Below, piece by piece: positions 32,408-42,850 of a stretch of DNA of 64,000 bases. Position numbers and translations under genes: made by a program. Where the stretch lies: assembly GCA_013286075.1 (NCBI GenBank), contig JABDGJ010000002.1, positions 1 through 64,000 on the forward strand, written 5' to 3'. This DNA comes from Chlamydiota bacterium. Its GTDB lineage: Bacteria; Chlamydiota; Chlamydiia; Chlamydiales; Parachlamydiaceae. Under the pieces are notes generated by a model, which was given only the letters and a program-made list of their open reading frames with translations, was not told the DNA's origin and did no database searches. Each line of letters starts with the position of its first letter. The first letter of the stretch is position 1.

Positions 32408-33766
32408 TTATTCTTTCATGGAAAGGAGAAATTCGATGTTGTTATTAGTTTTCTCTAAACGCTTTAATACTAGCTTCATAGCGTCTAAAGGAGCCAAATC
32501 AGCAACAGCTTGTCGAAGCGCATATACCTTTTCCAATTCATTCGGATGGTAAAGTAATTCTTCCTTTCTCGTACCGCTTTTAATGAGATCAATAGCGGGA
32601 TAGACTCTCCGATCTGCAAGACGGCGATCCAATACTACTTCCCAGTTTCCAGTTCCTTTGAATTCTTCAAAAATAACCTCATCCATTCTAGAACCGGTAT
32701 CGATAAGAGCTGTCGCGATAATAGTTAAGGAGCCTCCTTGGTCGATATTCCGAGCGGCGCCGAAGAACCGTTTTGGTTTATGTAAGGCATTCGCGTCGAT
32801 TCCTCCTGTTAAGATTTTTCCTGAATGGGGTTGAATCGTATTATAGGCGCGTGCCAATCGTGTAATGGAATCTAACAAGATGACGACGTCATTTCCATGT
32901 TCGACTAATCGACGTGCTTTTTCAATGGCCATTTCTGCTACTTGCACGTGTCTTTCGGGGGGTTCGTCAAAAGTCGAAGAAATCACTTCACCTTTTACAA
33001 TTCTTTGCATGTCGGTTACTTCTTCAGGACGCTCATCAATTAATAAAACAATCAAAATAATTTCCGGATTATTGATGGCAATTGCATTTGCCATATTTTG
33101 CATCAAAATTGTTTTTCCTGATCGGGGAGGAGCAACGATAAGACCTCTTTGTCCTTTTCCAACCGGAGCTGAAAGATCGAGAACCCTGGTTGACAATCGA
33201 TCTTTTGTGGTCTCCATGAGAATCCGCTCATCAGGATAAAGTGGAGTTAAATTTTCAAATAAGATTCGCTCTTTTGCTTTTTCTGGTAATTTTCCATTGA
33301 TTTTATCGACTTTCAATAAAGCAAAGAATTTTTCTTTATCTCGTGGAGGACGAATAGTACCGCATAAAGTATCTCCTTTTTTTAAATCAAATCGGCGAAT
33401 TTGTGCGGGTGAAACATAGATATCTTCCGCTGAGGGAAGATAGTTATAATTGGGCGAGCGGAGAAAGCCAAAGCCATCGGGAAGAATTTCTAAAACACCT
33501 TCCCCATAGAGAACTTCTCTAGGATTATCAGAAATAGCTTTAACGATTTCGAACACCATTTGAGATTTAGTCAATGAAGCAATATGCTTTAACCCCATAT
33601 TTTTTCCAAATTGACTCAATTCATCGATATCCATGCGTTGGATATCGGCAATTTTAGTAATTACCTCAGGTTGTATTGATTCGTTATTATTTTTGTCGTG
33701 ATTTTTCTGGTTATCAGAAGCTTGGTTTTCATAAGCCGCATCTGAAAATGTTTTTTCCTGGTCCAT
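32408..33766 (-). CDS. rho: Transcription termination factor Rho
   Basis: This 452-residue hexameric RNA helicase ends transcription. An N-terminal acidic, asparagine-rich tract (about 1-35) precedes the Rho N-domain ([20 protein letters not shown]). The RNA-binding fold has [20 protein letters not shown]. Walker A is [13 protein letters not shown], Walker B is [17 protein letters not shown], and the Q/R-loop regions follow. Length and motifs are complete. It lies first in the run rho, coaE, polA, sppA as read on the chromosome (transcribed last), which matches chlamydial order. Confidence 0.98.
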   Translation of the reverse strand: MDQEKTFSDAAYENQASDNQKNHDKNNNESIQPEVITKIADIQRMDIDELSQFGKNMGLKHIASLTKSQMVFEIVKAISDNPREVLYGEGVLEILPDGFGFLRSPNYNYLPSAEDIYVSPAQIRRFDLKKGDTLCGTIRPPRDKEKFFALLKVDKINGKLPEKAKERILFENLTPLYPDERILMETTKDRLSTRVLDLSAPVGKGQRGLIVAPPRSGKTILMQNMANAIAINNPEIILIVLLIDERPEEVTDMQRIVKGEVISSTFDEPPERHVQVAEMAIEKARRLVEHGNDVVILLDSITRLARAYNTIQPHSGKILTGGIDANALHKPKRFFGAARNIDQGGSLTIIATALIDTGSRMDEVIFEEFKGTGNWEVVLDRRLADRRVYPAIDLIKSGTRKEELLYHPNELEKVYALRQAVADLAPLDAMKLVLKRLEKTNNNIEFLLSMKE

Positions 33767-33783
33767 TAGAGACTATCTCCGGA

Positions 33784-34392
33784 TTAATGAATATTTAAAT
33801 GGTGATATACCTGACGAGTTTGTTCTTTAAGTTCATCGAAAGTGCCGTTGTTAAAAATGACATGGTCTGCAAGTTTCATTTTGTTTTCCAAGGGCATTTG
33901 ATGACTCATCCTACACTTGTATTCGCTTTCATCACTTCCTGTCGATTTCATAAAGCGCGTACAACACAGTGTTGGATTTGCCGATACGACAATTGTTTGA
34001 TCGAAATTTGGTTGACCATGACTTTCAAATAACAAAGGAACCTCTGCAATAAAAAGAGGAGGAGGTGAAGAGCTATCAAGCTGCTTTTCGTATTGACGTT
34101 GAATTTCTGCATAAACTGCTGGATGCAATAAATTTTCAAGTATACCCAACATTTTTTGATCATGGAATACAATGCGGGCAATTTGAGATCGATCGATTTC
34201 CTTATTACGTAAAATAGTAGGTCCTAGCAAATGAACGATATCTCGACCAAGGTCCGCATCGGAAGACAACAACTGATGAACAATTGTGTCAGCACTAACA
34301 ACATAAGCACCAAGTTCTTGAAAGATGCGAACGACCGAGGATTTGCCACAAGAAAGACCGCCTGTCACGGCCACTTTTTTTAAATGTAACAT
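33784..34392 (-). CDS. coaE: Dephospho-CoA kinase
   Basis: This enzyme phosphorylates dephospho-CoA in the last step of CoA synthesis. The P-loop is VAVTGGLSCGKSSVVRIFQE, followed by GAYVVSADTIVHQLL with the substrate-binding D, and LFIAEVPLLFESHGQPNFDQ. All three are CoaE signatures. From the ATG at 34392 the product has 202 residues, normal for the family; a TTG three codons earlier is possible. The start overlaps the polA stop by 13 bp, which suggests translational coupling. Confidence 0.94.
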   Translation of the reverse strand: MLHLKKVAVTGGLSCGKSSVVRIFQELGAYVVSADTIVHQLLSSDADLGRDIVHLLGPTILRNKEIDRSQIARIVFHDQKMLGILENLLHPAVYAEIQRQYEKQLDSSSPPPLFIAEVPLLFESHGQPNFDQTIVVSANPTLCCTRFMKSTGSDESEYKCRMSHQMPLENKMKLADHVIFNNGTFDELKEQTRQVYHHLNIH

Positions 34393-37067
34393 TCTTTCCA
34401 ATTTTTGCCAATATGAATATCGACTACTAAGGGAACTTTTAATGGAAAAATAGTCATCATGGTATTTTTTACAAGTTCCTTTACTTCGAGTAATTCTTCA
34501 TCGGGGACTTCAAAAATGAGCTCGTCGTGAATTTGCAAGATCATCATTGTGCGCAATTTCCTTTCTCCCAATTTTCGGTCGATTTCTAGCATTGCCATCT
34601 TAATTAAATCAGCTTGCGTACCTTGGATAGGGGTGTTTACTGCTAATCGCTCGGCCATGGAGCGAATCATGACATTTGAACTAGTGATTTCTGGAATGAG
34701 TCGTTCCCTTCCTCGTAATGTCACAGCTTTTCCCGTCTGATGCGCTTTTTCCTTACTTGCATCAATAAATTTTTTCACTTTTTCATATCGCTCAAAGTAT
34801 TTTTCGATAAAAAGAGCGGCGGTTTTTGGATTAATTCCAAGCTGTTGGGATAGTCCGAATGCTTGTTGTCCATACATGATTCCAAAATTGACAGTTTTAG
34901 CCTGTGTTCTTTGTTCTTTTGAGACTTGCTCTAAATGGATGTTAAAAATTTGAGAAGCAGTAAAGGTGTGAATATCTTCGTTTTGTAAAAAAGCTTCCAT
35001 CAGAATTGGATCTTCACTCAAGTGAGCTAAAATTCGAAGTTCTATTTGAGAATAATCTGCGGTAAGGTAATTCCAATTCGATAATTGAGGGCGAAAAGCT
35101 TCTCGAATTTGCCTTCCCACAGGAGTGCGAACCGGAATATTTTGCAAATTTGGGTTTTGGCATGAAAGGCGTCCGGTTGCTGTCACTGATTGATTGAATG
35201 TGCAATGGATTCGGTTGCTCCTGGGATGAACGTCTTCGAGGAGAGCTTCTACATAGGTGGAACGAAGTTTTTCTAGAGATCGATACTCGAGTAATTTTTC
35301 GGCTATTGGGTGTTCATATTTTAGGCTCTCGAGGACTTCGGCATTAGTAGAGAAACCACTGGCAATTTTTTTAGGGGGTCGAATTCCTAGTTTTGTAAAT
35401 AAAATAGAAGCCAGTTGTTTCGGTGAATTGACGTTGAATTTTTCGTCTGCTAATTGATGGATTTCTTCCACTAATCGATAGATTTGTTTTTCAAATTGTT
35501 GCAATAAATCAGAAAGATAGGACCGTTCGACGAAAATCCCATTCCTCTCCATTTTTGCTAAGACTGACAACAACGGCAACTCAAGAGAATAAAACAACGA
35601 ATGGAGACCTCTTTCTTCAATTTTTCGAACAAAAAATTCCCGAAGTCGCATAGTATAGTCGACATCTTCACAGCAATATTCACATACTTTTTCTATTGCG
35701 ATTTTTTCGAGAGGAAGTTGGTTTTTTCCTTTGCCAACGAGTTCTTGAAAAGAAATCTTTACTTTAGCGAATAATTCTAATGTTAAAGAATCAAGGGAAT
35801 GCTGCCGACTATGAGAATGTAATAAATAGGAGGCCAGCATCGTGTCAAATGAAATATGGGGAATAGCAATTTCATGATTTTTTAATACATGTAAGTCGTA
35901 TTTGAGATTGTGACCATAAAATCCAATTGCCTTGTTTTCTAATAAAGGCTTTAACTTTGAAAGAACAAGTGTTTTATCCATATTTCCGTTGCATGGGATA
36001 TACCATGCAGTTCCTGGATGGACGCCTAGACCAATTCCGACTAATGCAGCGCGAAGAGGATGAATATCTGTTGTTTCTGTATCGATACAAATTTCAGTTT
36101 GGGTAAGAAGAAAGGCAACCAAAGCATCCAAAGAATCGACATCATTGATGAGAACATAATTGGTCTGTTTTGTGGCATGAGGCTGAGGTACTTCCTTTTC
36201 TTCTTCTTTGCGGTGAATTTCTATTTCTCGCAATAAGGAAGAAAAATTCATGTAAGTATAGAATTCACGCAGTCGTTCATAAAAAGGAGTTTGTATTGCA
36301 AAAAAAGAAATTTCTTTTGGGAAGGGAATAGTAGTATCAATTGTTACTAACCGTCTTCCAAGAAGTACTTTTTCTTTTTCTGCCACTAAAGTTTCTTGTT
36401 TTTTTTTGCCGGGAATGTCCATTGGGTGGCTCAAAATGTAGTCAAGAGTGCCAAATTTTTTGAGAAGATCAGCCGCTGTCTTAGGTCCAAACCCAGATAG
36501 GCCAGGTATATTATCGGACGCATCACCCGTAATGGCTAAAAAATCGATCATTTGATGGGGAAAAACTCCGTATTGCTCTTCTACTTCACGAGGGCCTAAA
36601 ATAGCGTTTTCTTTGAAGGAATTGAGAATGAGAATCTGATCAGTGACAATTTGAGTTAAATCTTTATCGCTTGTACAAACATAAGCTGTGGCTCCTTGCT
36701 TTGCTGCCCATACTGCTACGCTTGCGATTGTGTCATCCGCTTCTACTCCAGGAATCATAAGTTCTGGGATTCCCAATAATGGACAAAGCTGTTGTGCCCA
36801 TAGAATTTGAGGAAGAAGATCTTTTGGCATTTCTTTGCGGTGCGCTTTATAGTCTGCATATAATGCGGTTCGCGACTGCACGTTGGAAGGACCATCAAAG
36901 ACGGCTACCATATGTGTAGGTTGAAAATCACGGATCAATTTTATGACGGAGCGAATAAATCCAAACAAGGCGTTGGTCGATTCTCCTCGATCATTTGTCA
37001 TTTGGCGAATGGCAAAGTAAGAGCGATAAATATACCCAGAGGCGTCTAGAATATAGATTTTATCCAC
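34380..37067 (-). CDS. polA: DNA polymerase I
   Basis: This 895-residue polymerase acts in repair and Okazaki-fragment processing. The N-terminal 5' nuclease domain has AVFDGPSNVQSR and GVEADDTIASVA. The 3'-5' exonuclease keeps its acidic residues: ICIDTETTDIHPL (Exo I), GHNLKYDLHVL (Exo II) and YCCEDVDYTMRL (Exo III). The polymerase has LTADYSQIELRILAHLSEDP (motif A), RTQAKTVNFGIMYGQQAFGL (motif B) and LQIHDELIFEVPDEE (motif C). The start is GTG at 37067. It lies 12 bp after sppA. Confidence 0.98.
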   Translation of the reverse strand: MDKIYILDASGYIYRSYFAIRQMTNDRGESTNALFGFIRSVIKLIRDFQPTHMVAVFDGPSNVQSRTALYADYKAHRKEMPKDLLPQILWAQQLCPLLGIPELMIPGVEADDTIASVAVWAAKQGATAYVCTSDKDLTQIVTDQILILNSFKENAILGPREVEEQYGVFPHQMIDFLAITGDASDNIPGLSGFGPKTAADLLKKFGTLDYILSHPMDIPGKKKQETLVAEKEKVLLGRRLVTIDTTIPFPKEISFFAIQTPFYERLREFYTYMNFSSLLREIEIHRKEEEKEVPQPHATKQTNYVLINDVDSLDALVAFLLTQTEICIDTETTDIHPLRAALVGIGLGVHPGTAWYIPCNGNMDKTLVLSKLKPLLENKAIGFYGHNLKYDLHVLKNHEIAIPHISFDTMLASYLLHSHSRQHSLDSLTLELFAKVKISFQELVGKGKNQLPLEKIAIEKVCEYCCEDVDYTMRLREFFVRKIEERGLHSLFYSLELPLLSVLAKMERNGIFVERSYLSDLLQQFEKQIYRLVEEIHQLADEKFNVNSPKQLASILFTKLGIRPPKKIASGFSTNAEVLESLKYEHPIAEKLLEYRSLEKLRSTYVEALLEDVHPRSNRIHCTFNQSVTATGRLSCQNPNLQNIPVRTPVGRQIREAFRPQLSNWNYLTADYSQIELRILAHLSEDPILMEAFLQNEDIHTFTASQIFNIHLEQVSKEQRTQAKTVNFGIMYGQQAFGLSQQLGINPKTAALFIEKYFERYEKVKKFIDASKEKAHQTGKAVTLRGRERLIPEITSSNVMIRSMAERLAVNTPIQGTQADLIKMAMLEIDRKLGERKLRTMMILQIHDELIFEVPDEELLEVKELVKNTMMTIFPLKVPLVVDIHIGKNWKECYI

Positions 37068-37079
37068 TTCGGTAGTATA

Positions 37080-38117
37080 TTACGGTGTATAAAGATAAAG
37101 AAATTGGTTGCGAAATTGAATATCGATTTCTGGTGAAATAGTAAGCTGATGTTCGATTTTTCCTTGTAAGAGGCTCGTCTTGCTGGAAAATAAAGTTTTC
37201 CACCACCCTTTGTGTTCTAGACGAATTACTTGGTATTGATCATCAGTGATTCCAGCTGCATCGGCGAGGATTTGCAGTGTATCTGCAAGAGACATACCGC
37301 TCTTATCAATAAAACCATATTCTTGCGCGAGAGGTGCTGGAAAAATGTGGGCTCCATACTCTTGCACAAGTTTTTCTCTACTCAAATCTTTTCTGTTATT
37401 GGCCACTAGATTGACAAAATGGTCATAAAAGAAATCAATGAGTTCCACATAATTTTTTTCTTCTCCTGGTTTCCATGGGCGCAATGGATTTAATGCATCT
37501 TTTCCCTTTCCAGCAGAAATTGTCAGAGCATCTACTCCAATTTTTTCTAAAAGTTTTGTCACATTGACAAAGGCAGGCGCAATGACACCTACACTACCAA
37601 TTAGACTCGTTTCAGTGGCGATGATTTTGTCCGCGGCTAAGGCTACGTACATTCCTCCTGAAGCACACAGGCCGTCTACGTAGGCAAAGATGGGCACTTG
37701 ATATTTTTGTTTATATTCTTTTAGTGCTCGATAAATCCCATCTGCTCCTGTCACGGTTCCGCCTGGAGTATTGATATACACAAGGACTCCCTTGACTCGA
37801 TCGTTTTTATAGTTTCCTTCGCGGGACTCGATCAGTTGATTGCGAACGGTTTCTTCGCTAAGCTGGTCCGTTCCTATAATTCCCTCTATATTGACCTGTA
37901 AAATAATGGGTGTGGTCGACGCTAGAGATTCTCTTTTTCCCTTGGCATTGGGAAGAATTTCTTCTGTGAATGTAGGGGTGAGCTTCTGTTCGACAGTGCC
38001 TGTGGATAGCATTCCTAGAAGAAATGTTAAACAAATAAATCCTAAAAAAAGGCCAATGACCACGCAAAATGATACGGCTAGGGCCCGGAAAGCAGAATAA
38101 AAAATAGAATCGCGCAT
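37080..38117 (-). CDS. sppA: S49-family signal peptide peptidase (SppA/SohB-like)
   Basis: This 345-residue membrane protease degrades cleaved signal peptides. An N-terminal membrane anchor (AVSFCVVIGLFLGFICLTFL) is followed by a ClpP-like domain. VKGVLVYINTPGGTVTGADG provides the oxyanion strand, and AYVDGLCASGGMYVALAADK holds the catalytic serine in CASGG. The lysine expected in S49 enzymes lies in the following domain. It is the single-domain short form. It is the first gene of the sppA-polA-coaE-rho run. Confidence 0.93.
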   Translation of the reverse strand: MRDSIFYSAFRALAVSFCVVIGLFLGFICLTFLLGMLSTGTVEQKLTPTFTEEILPNAKGKRESLASTTPIILQVNIEGIIGTDQLSEETVRNQLIESREGNYKNDRVKGVLVYINTPGGTVTGADGIYRALKEYKQKYQVPIFAYVDGLCASGGMYVALAADKIIATETSLIGSVGVIAPAFVNVTKLLEKIGVDALTISAGKGKDALNPLRPWKPGEEKNYVELIDFFYDHFVNLVANNRKDLSREKLVQEYGAHIFPAPLAQEYGFIDKSGMSLADTLQILADAAGITDDQYQVIRLEHKGWWKTLFSSKTSLLQGKIEHQLTISPEIDIQFRNQFLYLYTP

Positions 38118-38328
38118 AAGTTCCTTTTAAAGAAATAACTCTTTATACGAAAAATCCCATTTTTTTGGAATAGGTCTCTTTCTTAGAGACCTCTTTAGAG
38201 GTTTATTAGAATTACAAAACACCCTCTTAGTGCTGGGATGAAATGCATTCTTTTGTTACATTAATTAGTACAGTTGACAGAGTTGTCAGAATAAAATATT
38301 CGATTTAATAGTTTGAGAAGCATTCTCT
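38118..38328. other. Divergent promoter region between sppA and gmhA
   Basis: No gene. TTGACA at 38274-38279 could be a -35 box for gmhA, with AT-rich AATAAAATATTC downstream. It also forms a small inverted repeat, TGACA-GAGT-TGTCA. A segment TTAGAATTACAAAACACCCT (38207-38226) recurs with two changes near 54844. Confidence 0.4.
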
Positions 38329-38964
38329 ATGAAAAAAAAATTATTACTAGCCATTGATGATTGTTCAAAGGCTCTCGAACAATTAAGACTTCCCTCTTCC
38401 TTGGCTTTTTTAGAAAATGCCTCTCGAATGCTAGCTGATTGCTTTCAGAACGGCAACAAAGTCATTGTAGCGGGAAATGGGGGAAGCTTATGCGATGCTT
38501 CTCATTTTGCAGAAGAATTGACTGGTATTTTTCGAAAAACAAGACGTGCATTGCCAGCGATTGCTTTGTCTGAATCAGGTCATTTAACGTGTGTAGGAAA
38601 TGATTTGGGTTTTGAATGGGTCTTTGCAAGAGGGGTTCAAGCATATGGCAAGAAAGGAGACATTTTCGTTGGATTGACGACAAGTGGCAATTCTCTAAAT
38701 ATTATCAGAGCTTTTGAAGAAGCAAAAAGACAACAACTTTATACCATCGCTTTTTTAGGTAAAGGGGGAGGACAGTTGAAAGAATTTGCCGATTTGGAAT
38801 TGCTCATCGATGGTTTTTCCACTTCAGATAGGATTCAAGAAGTACATATGGTTGCTATCCACCTGTTGATTGAACAAATTGAAGAAATATTATTTTACTC
38901 GAATCCTATTGAAGAATCTGTCTCAAAATATTCCGAACTCCAATGTTCATTCATTAATGAATAG
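38329..38964 (+). CDS. gmhA: Sedoheptulose-7-phosphate isomerase (SIS family)
   Basis: This 211-residue SIS-domain enzyme converts sedoheptulose 7-phosphate to heptose 7-phosphate for the LPS inner core. KVIVAGNGGSLCDASHFAEE (44-63) is the GmhA phosphate-binding block, and FVGLTTSGNSLNIIRAFEEA follows. GHLTCVGNDLGFEWVFARGV supplies active-site residues, and DRIQEVHMVAIHLLIEQIE holds a conserved QEXHxxxxH-type end. No other heptose gene is visible here. It overlaps lpxK by 8 bp. Confidence 0.93.
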   Translation: MKKKLLLAIDDCSKALEQLRLPSSLAFLENASRMLADCFQNGNKVIVAGNGGSLCDASHFAEELTGIFRKTRRALPAIALSESGHLTCVGNDLGFEWVFARGVQAYGKKGDIFVGLTTSGNSLNIIRAFEEAKRQQLYTIAFLGKGGGQLKEFADLELLIDGFSTSDRIQEVHMVAIHLLIEQIEEILFYSNPIEESVSKYSELQCSFINE

Positions 38965-40063
38965 CAAAATAGAATTATATTTAATCAATGTCTTGCGAGG
39001 AAACCGGCGAGGAATTTTTCCTTTTTTAATCAAGACGTTACTATTGCCCCTCAGTTGGGTGTATGGATGCTGTGTTAAATTTCGCAATTTTTTATACGAA
39101 ATAGGGGTGATGCGACAATATGTTTCCCCAGTGCCGTTAGTCATCAGTGTGGGAAATATCGTTACTGGTGGTACAGGAAAAACTCCTGTTACTCTCTTGC
39201 TCGCACAGACATTTTACAACCGTTTTCCTATTGCAATTCTTACGAGAGGATACCGATCTAAAGCAGAAAAATTGGGGCAGCCATTGCTATTGTCTGAAGG
39301 AAATGGTTCTCTCTTTCCCGCAAGCTATTGCGGTGATGAAGCATTTTTATTGGCAAGGCGTTTGCCAAAAGCTTTTATCATCGTTGGGGGTGATCGAAGA
39401 AAAGCCTCCTTTTTTGCTGCAAAAGCAGGGGTGCAAGCCATTTTTTTGGATGATGGTATGCAACATCGAAGGCTAGCAAGAGATTTCGATATTGTTGTCA
39501 TTGATGTTGCTGATCCATTTGGACAAGGATATCTTCTTCCTAGAGGATTCTTGCGTGAAGATATTCGCTCTTTGCATCGAGCTGATTTGATTATAATCAA
39601 TCATATCCATAGCTTGGAGCAGTTTATGGATGTGAAGAAACAATTGGCACATCTCAGCTCAGCTCCCGTTGTAGGATCGCAAGCTCATGTATCCGCAATT
39701 CGCGATTTGGAAGGAAATTCTGTAACAATTCCCGAAGGAACTCCTGTTGGTATGTTTTGCGGAATTGCCAATCCAGAATCTTTTCGAAACACTTTGAAAA
39801 AAATTGGATATCTCGTTGTCCATGAGTATATTTTGACTGATCATGAAGCGATAGAAGAAAAATATTTAAAGTTTTTTGCACAAGCAAGTTTCATGAAGGG
39901 GGCAAAATATGTCATTTGTACAGAAAAGGATCAAGTTAAATTAGGACAAATTCCTTCCCTTGCTTTGCCAATTTTGTGGGTAGAACTCGAGCTACAAATC
40001 ATGGCTGGACAAGAAGAATGGCTCCATTTTTTGCGGAAGGCCGAAAAAAGGATTAAAACATGA
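38957..40063 (+). CDS. lpxK: Tetraacyldisaccharide 4'-kinase
   Basis: From the ATG at 38957 this 368-residue membrane-associated kinase adds the 4'-phosphate of lipid A. VPLVISVGNIVTGGTGKTPV is the P-loop and the LpxK hallmark. AILTRGYRSK, YCGDEAFLLARRLP, VGGDRRKAS and AIFLDDGMQHRRLARDFDIV follow in family order. A longer frame from 38870 would overlap gmhA by nearly 100 bp and has no ribosome-binding site, so the short start is preferred. Coupling to gmhA and to gltP (4-bp overlap) makes a three-gene operon. Confidence 0.95.
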   Translation: MNSKIELYLINVLRGNRRGIFPFLIKTLLLPLSWVYGCCVKFRNFLYEIGVMRQYVSPVPLVISVGNIVTGGTGKTPVTLLLAQTFYNRFPIAILTRGYRSKAEKLGQPLLLSEGNGSLFPASYCGDEAFLLARRLPKAFIIVGGDRRKASFFAAKAGVQAIFLDDGMQHRRLARDFDIVVIDVADPFGQGYLLPRGFLREDIRSLHRADLIIINHIHSLEQFMDVKKQLAHLSSAPVVGSQAHVSAIRDLEGNSVTIPEGTPVGMFCGIANPESFRNTLKKIGYLVVHEYILTDHEAIEEKYLKFFAQASFMKGAKYVICTEKDQVKLGQIPSLALPILWVELELQIMAGQEEWLHFLRKAEKRIKT

Positions 40064-41289
40064 AGTTGTGGATGAAAATTTTCTTAGCCCTTTTGTTAGG
40101 CGCTATAGTGGGATTTTTTCTTGGTAAAGATGCAGTCTATTTAAAGCCTTTGGGGACTTTATTTTTGAACATGATCAACATGATCATCGTGCTCCTCATT
40201 TTATCCTCAATGACAGTTGGAATTGCTAGCATTCACGATCCAAAGAAATTGGGGAGGGTAGGAGGAAAATCCATTGGTATCTACTTAGTGACCACATTGA
40301 TTGCCATTGCCATTGCCATTTTTTTAGCAGATATTTTTAATTTAGGGGAAGAATTGAGCCTTCACACGACAAATGTTGTGGAGAAAAAAACGACGTCTTT
40401 TAGTGAGATTATCCTTTCCATTATTCCCAGCAACCCCATTGCAGCAATGGTTAACGGAAATATTTTACAGATCATTGTATTTTCGATTTTTTTAGGGATA
40501 GCCATTAACTTCTCTGGATCTAGAGGTAAGCCTTTATTGCTATTGTTGGAGTCTCTTGCCGATGTAATGTATCGTCTCACGTCTTTAGTCATGGAATTTT
40601 CTCCTATTGGAGTATTTGGAATCATGGCGTGGGTGGTGGGTACTTTTGGTCTTACTCTTTTGTTTCCATTGTTAAAGTTTTTATTGGTTTATTACGTTGC
40701 GTGTTTGATCCACTTGTTTTGCACCTATGGAATTATTCTAAGAGGGTTTGGAAACTTAAAACTGCAACCTTTTTTTAAAGGAATGAGAGATGCCATTATG
40801 ATGGCTATTTCCACTTGTAGCAGTGCAGCTACTCTTCCCGTTGCTATGCATTGTGCGCAAGAAAATTTAGGGGTTTCAAAAAATATTTCCGGATTTGTAT
40901 TCCCGCTCGGGATCTCCATGAATATGAATGGAGGCGCTATTTACCAAGCGATGAGCGCAATTTTTATCGCTCATGCATATGGAATCGATTTTACTCCTTA
41001 CACTTACGTGACTTTAGTGATTACTGCCACTTTCTCAGCTATTGGAACAGCAGGAGTTCCTGGTGGAGGATTTATTATGTTATCAGCAGTTCTTGCCGCT
41101 GTTGGTCTTCCTCTTGAAGGGCTTGCTATTTTAGCCGGAATTGATCGTTTTCGAGATATGATGACAACAACGCTCAATATTTTAGGAGATGCGGCGGTAA
41201 CGGTATACATTGCTAAACAAGAGGGGGAATTAGATGAAAATCGGTATTACCATACCGAACTCGTCGAATTCGAGGGTGGAGAGATGTGA
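40060..41289 (+). CDS. gltP: Sodium/proton:dicarboxylate or glutamate symporter (DAACS family)
   Basis: This 409-residue transporter has the eight-helix plus two-hairpin arrangement of the GltP/GltT family. Signature segments are STCSSAATLPVAMHCAQEN (serine-rich hairpin HP1), FVFPLGISMNMNGGAIYQAM (helix 7 with the NMxGG-type sodium site) and GTAGVPGGGFIMLSAVLAAV (HP2). These import glutamate, aspartate or C4 dicarboxylates. Host glutamate is a main carbon source for chlamydiae, so that is the likely substrate. Confidence 0.93.
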   Translation: MKLWMKIFLALLLGAIVGFFLGKDAVYLKPLGTLFLNMINMIIVLLILSSMTVGIASIHDPKKLGRVGGKSIGIYLVTTLIAIAIAIFLADIFNLGEELSLHTTNVVEKKTTSFSEIILSIIPSNPIAAMVNGNILQIIVFSIFLGIAINFSGSRGKPLLLLLESLADVMYRLTSLVMEFSPIGVFGIMAWVVGTFGLTLLFPLLKFLLVYYVACLIHLFCTYGIILRGFGNLKLQPFFKGMRDAIMMAISTCSSAATLPVAMHCAQENLGVSKNISGFVFPLGISMNMNGGAIYQAMSAIFIAHAYGIDFTPYTYVTLVITATFSAIGTAGVPGGGFIMLSAVLAAVGLPLEGLAILAGIDRFRDMMTTTLNILGDAAVTVYIAKQEGELDENRYYHTELVEFEGGEM

Positions 41290-41332
41290 CTAGAAGTTTT
41301 TTTCTATTTTTTTTAATAAATAAATTAATTAA

Positions 41333-42778
41333 TTAATCTTCATTAGTTGCTCCGCTATACTTCTTTTGATGATCAATGATAAATAAATAATGCACTTGCA
41401 CAATGTCCATTTTGTGTTGGGTAAGAAGCTGTAAAAGAGAGAGAACGTCATCCTGGTGCAACGAATGGCTTTTCTCTTTTCTCATATATCGGCATCGCCA
41501 GCAGTCAGAACAGAGGGTCTCTGGTAGTTTTGTAGGCCATACTTCTACTCCACGATTCCCGATAGATTGCAATTGGAGTGATGTATGAGACAATGCGGTT
41601 AACACAGAAGAAAGCTCTTTTTCTACGGAATTCCATTCAATAAAAATATCCACACCAATTAGTTCTTTGGTTGATTTTGACCAAGAATTTTTCGGTACAG
41701 GGCTAGCTTTATTTTTCGCATAGTGAGCAGGAAGGAGTATCTCTGGTTTTTTTCCAAGACGATTGGCAACAGCCCGGGCAAATTCTCTTGTTCCCACTTT
41801 TTCTTTGCTGGTTTTTTCATTGAAAATATCATAGGTGTGAATCCCTTCTTCCAATGTTCGAAGCCAAGCATTTTGAATTAATGTTGCTTTCTCGACTAAT
41901 CCGATGTGGACTAACATTTGCACAGCGGCTAGCAAAAGCCCTGAAGGATTTGCGAGATTTTGTCCTGCTCGACGAGGAGCAGATCCGTGGATCGCTTCGA
42001 ACATGGCTCCTGCTGTGCCAATATTTGCAGAGCCTGCAAGACCCACTGAACCAGCAATTTGAGCAGCAATATCTGAAATGATATCTCCGTATAAATTGGG
42101 GGTGACTATGATGTCAAACACAGTGGGTGTATCAGCTAATTTCGCGGATCCTATATCGATGATCCAATGTTCTTTTTCGATCTCTGGATATTCCATTCCA
42201 ATGACATCAAACACTTTATGAAACAACCCATCGGTGAATTTCAAAATATTATCTTTCGTAAAACAAGTTACTTTCTTACGATGATAGGTGCGTGCATATT
42301 CAAAGGCATACCGGATGATTCTTTCACATCCGTTATACGTCATCATCTTTAACGCTTCAAATGTATCCCTGGTGGGTTGGTATTCAATCCCCATATAAAG
42401 ATCTTCTTCATTTTCGCGAATAATGACGACATTCATTCCTGGGTGTTTCGTTTGCACATAAGGAGCATAAGCGATACAAGGTCGAACGTTGGCATAAAGT
42501 CCTAAAGCAGTTCGAATAGCGACATTTACGCTTTTAAAACCACCTCCTGTAGGAGTGGTAATGGGGGCTTTAAGAAATGCTTTGGAATGGCGAACGACAT
42601 CCCATAAAGAAGGGTCAATACCGGTAAGTTCGCCTCGTAAATATACTTTTTCTCCAATTTCAACTTCTTGAATTTCTAGAGGGGAGCCAGATTCTTTGAG
42701 GATAAATAAGGTGGCTTCCATTATCTCGGGGCCAATACCATCTCCTTTTGCTATTGCAATTGGAATGAGATCTCTCAT
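41333..42778 (-). CDS. icd: Isocitrate dehydrogenase, long C-terminally extended form
   Basis: From the ATG at 42778 the product is 481 residues. IPIAIAKGDGIGPEIMEATL opens the isopropylmalate/isocitrate dehydrogenase fold. KAPITTPTGGGFKSVNVAIR binds substrate, IIRENEEDLYMGIEYQP follows, and DIIVTPNLYGDIISDIAAQI is the family signature with the metal aspartates. The C-terminal 140 residues are an added domain as in Thermus/Rickettsia-type enzymes, ending with a CxDCWRCRYM cysteine cluster. It makes 2-oxoglutarate in the TCA cycle. An upstream ATG at 42820 has no visible ribosome-binding site. Chlamydiaceae lack this enzyme. Confidence 0.9.
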   Translation of the reverse strand: MRDLIPIAIAKGDGIGPEIMEATLFILKESGSPLEIQEVEIGEKVYLRGELTGIDPSLWDVVRHSKAFLKAPITTPTGGGFKSVNVAIRTALGLYANVRPCIAYAPYVQTKHPGMNVVIIRENEEDLYMGIEYQPTRDTFEALKMMTYNGCERIIRYAFEYARTYHRKKVTCFTKDNILKFTDGLFHKVFDVIGMEYPEIEKEHWIIDIGSAKLADTPTVFDIIVTPNLYGDIISDIAAQIAGSVGLAGSANIGTAGAMFEAIHGSAPRRAGQNLANPSGLLLAAVQMLVHIGLVEKATLIQNAWLRTLEEGIHTYDIFNEKTSKEKVGTREFARAVANRLGKKPEILLPAHYAKNKASPVPKNSWSKSTKELIGVDIFIEWNSVEKELSSVLTALSHTSLQLQSIGNRGVEVWPTKLPETLCSDCWRCRYMRKEKSHSLHQDDVLSLLQLLTQHKMDIVQVHYLFIIDHQKKYSGATNED

Positions 42779-42850
42779 ATAATGTCCATTAATTTTTTTA
42801 GTTAAGACTAAAATCTCCATTGTTTAAAATCCAGTCAAAAATACGGGCAT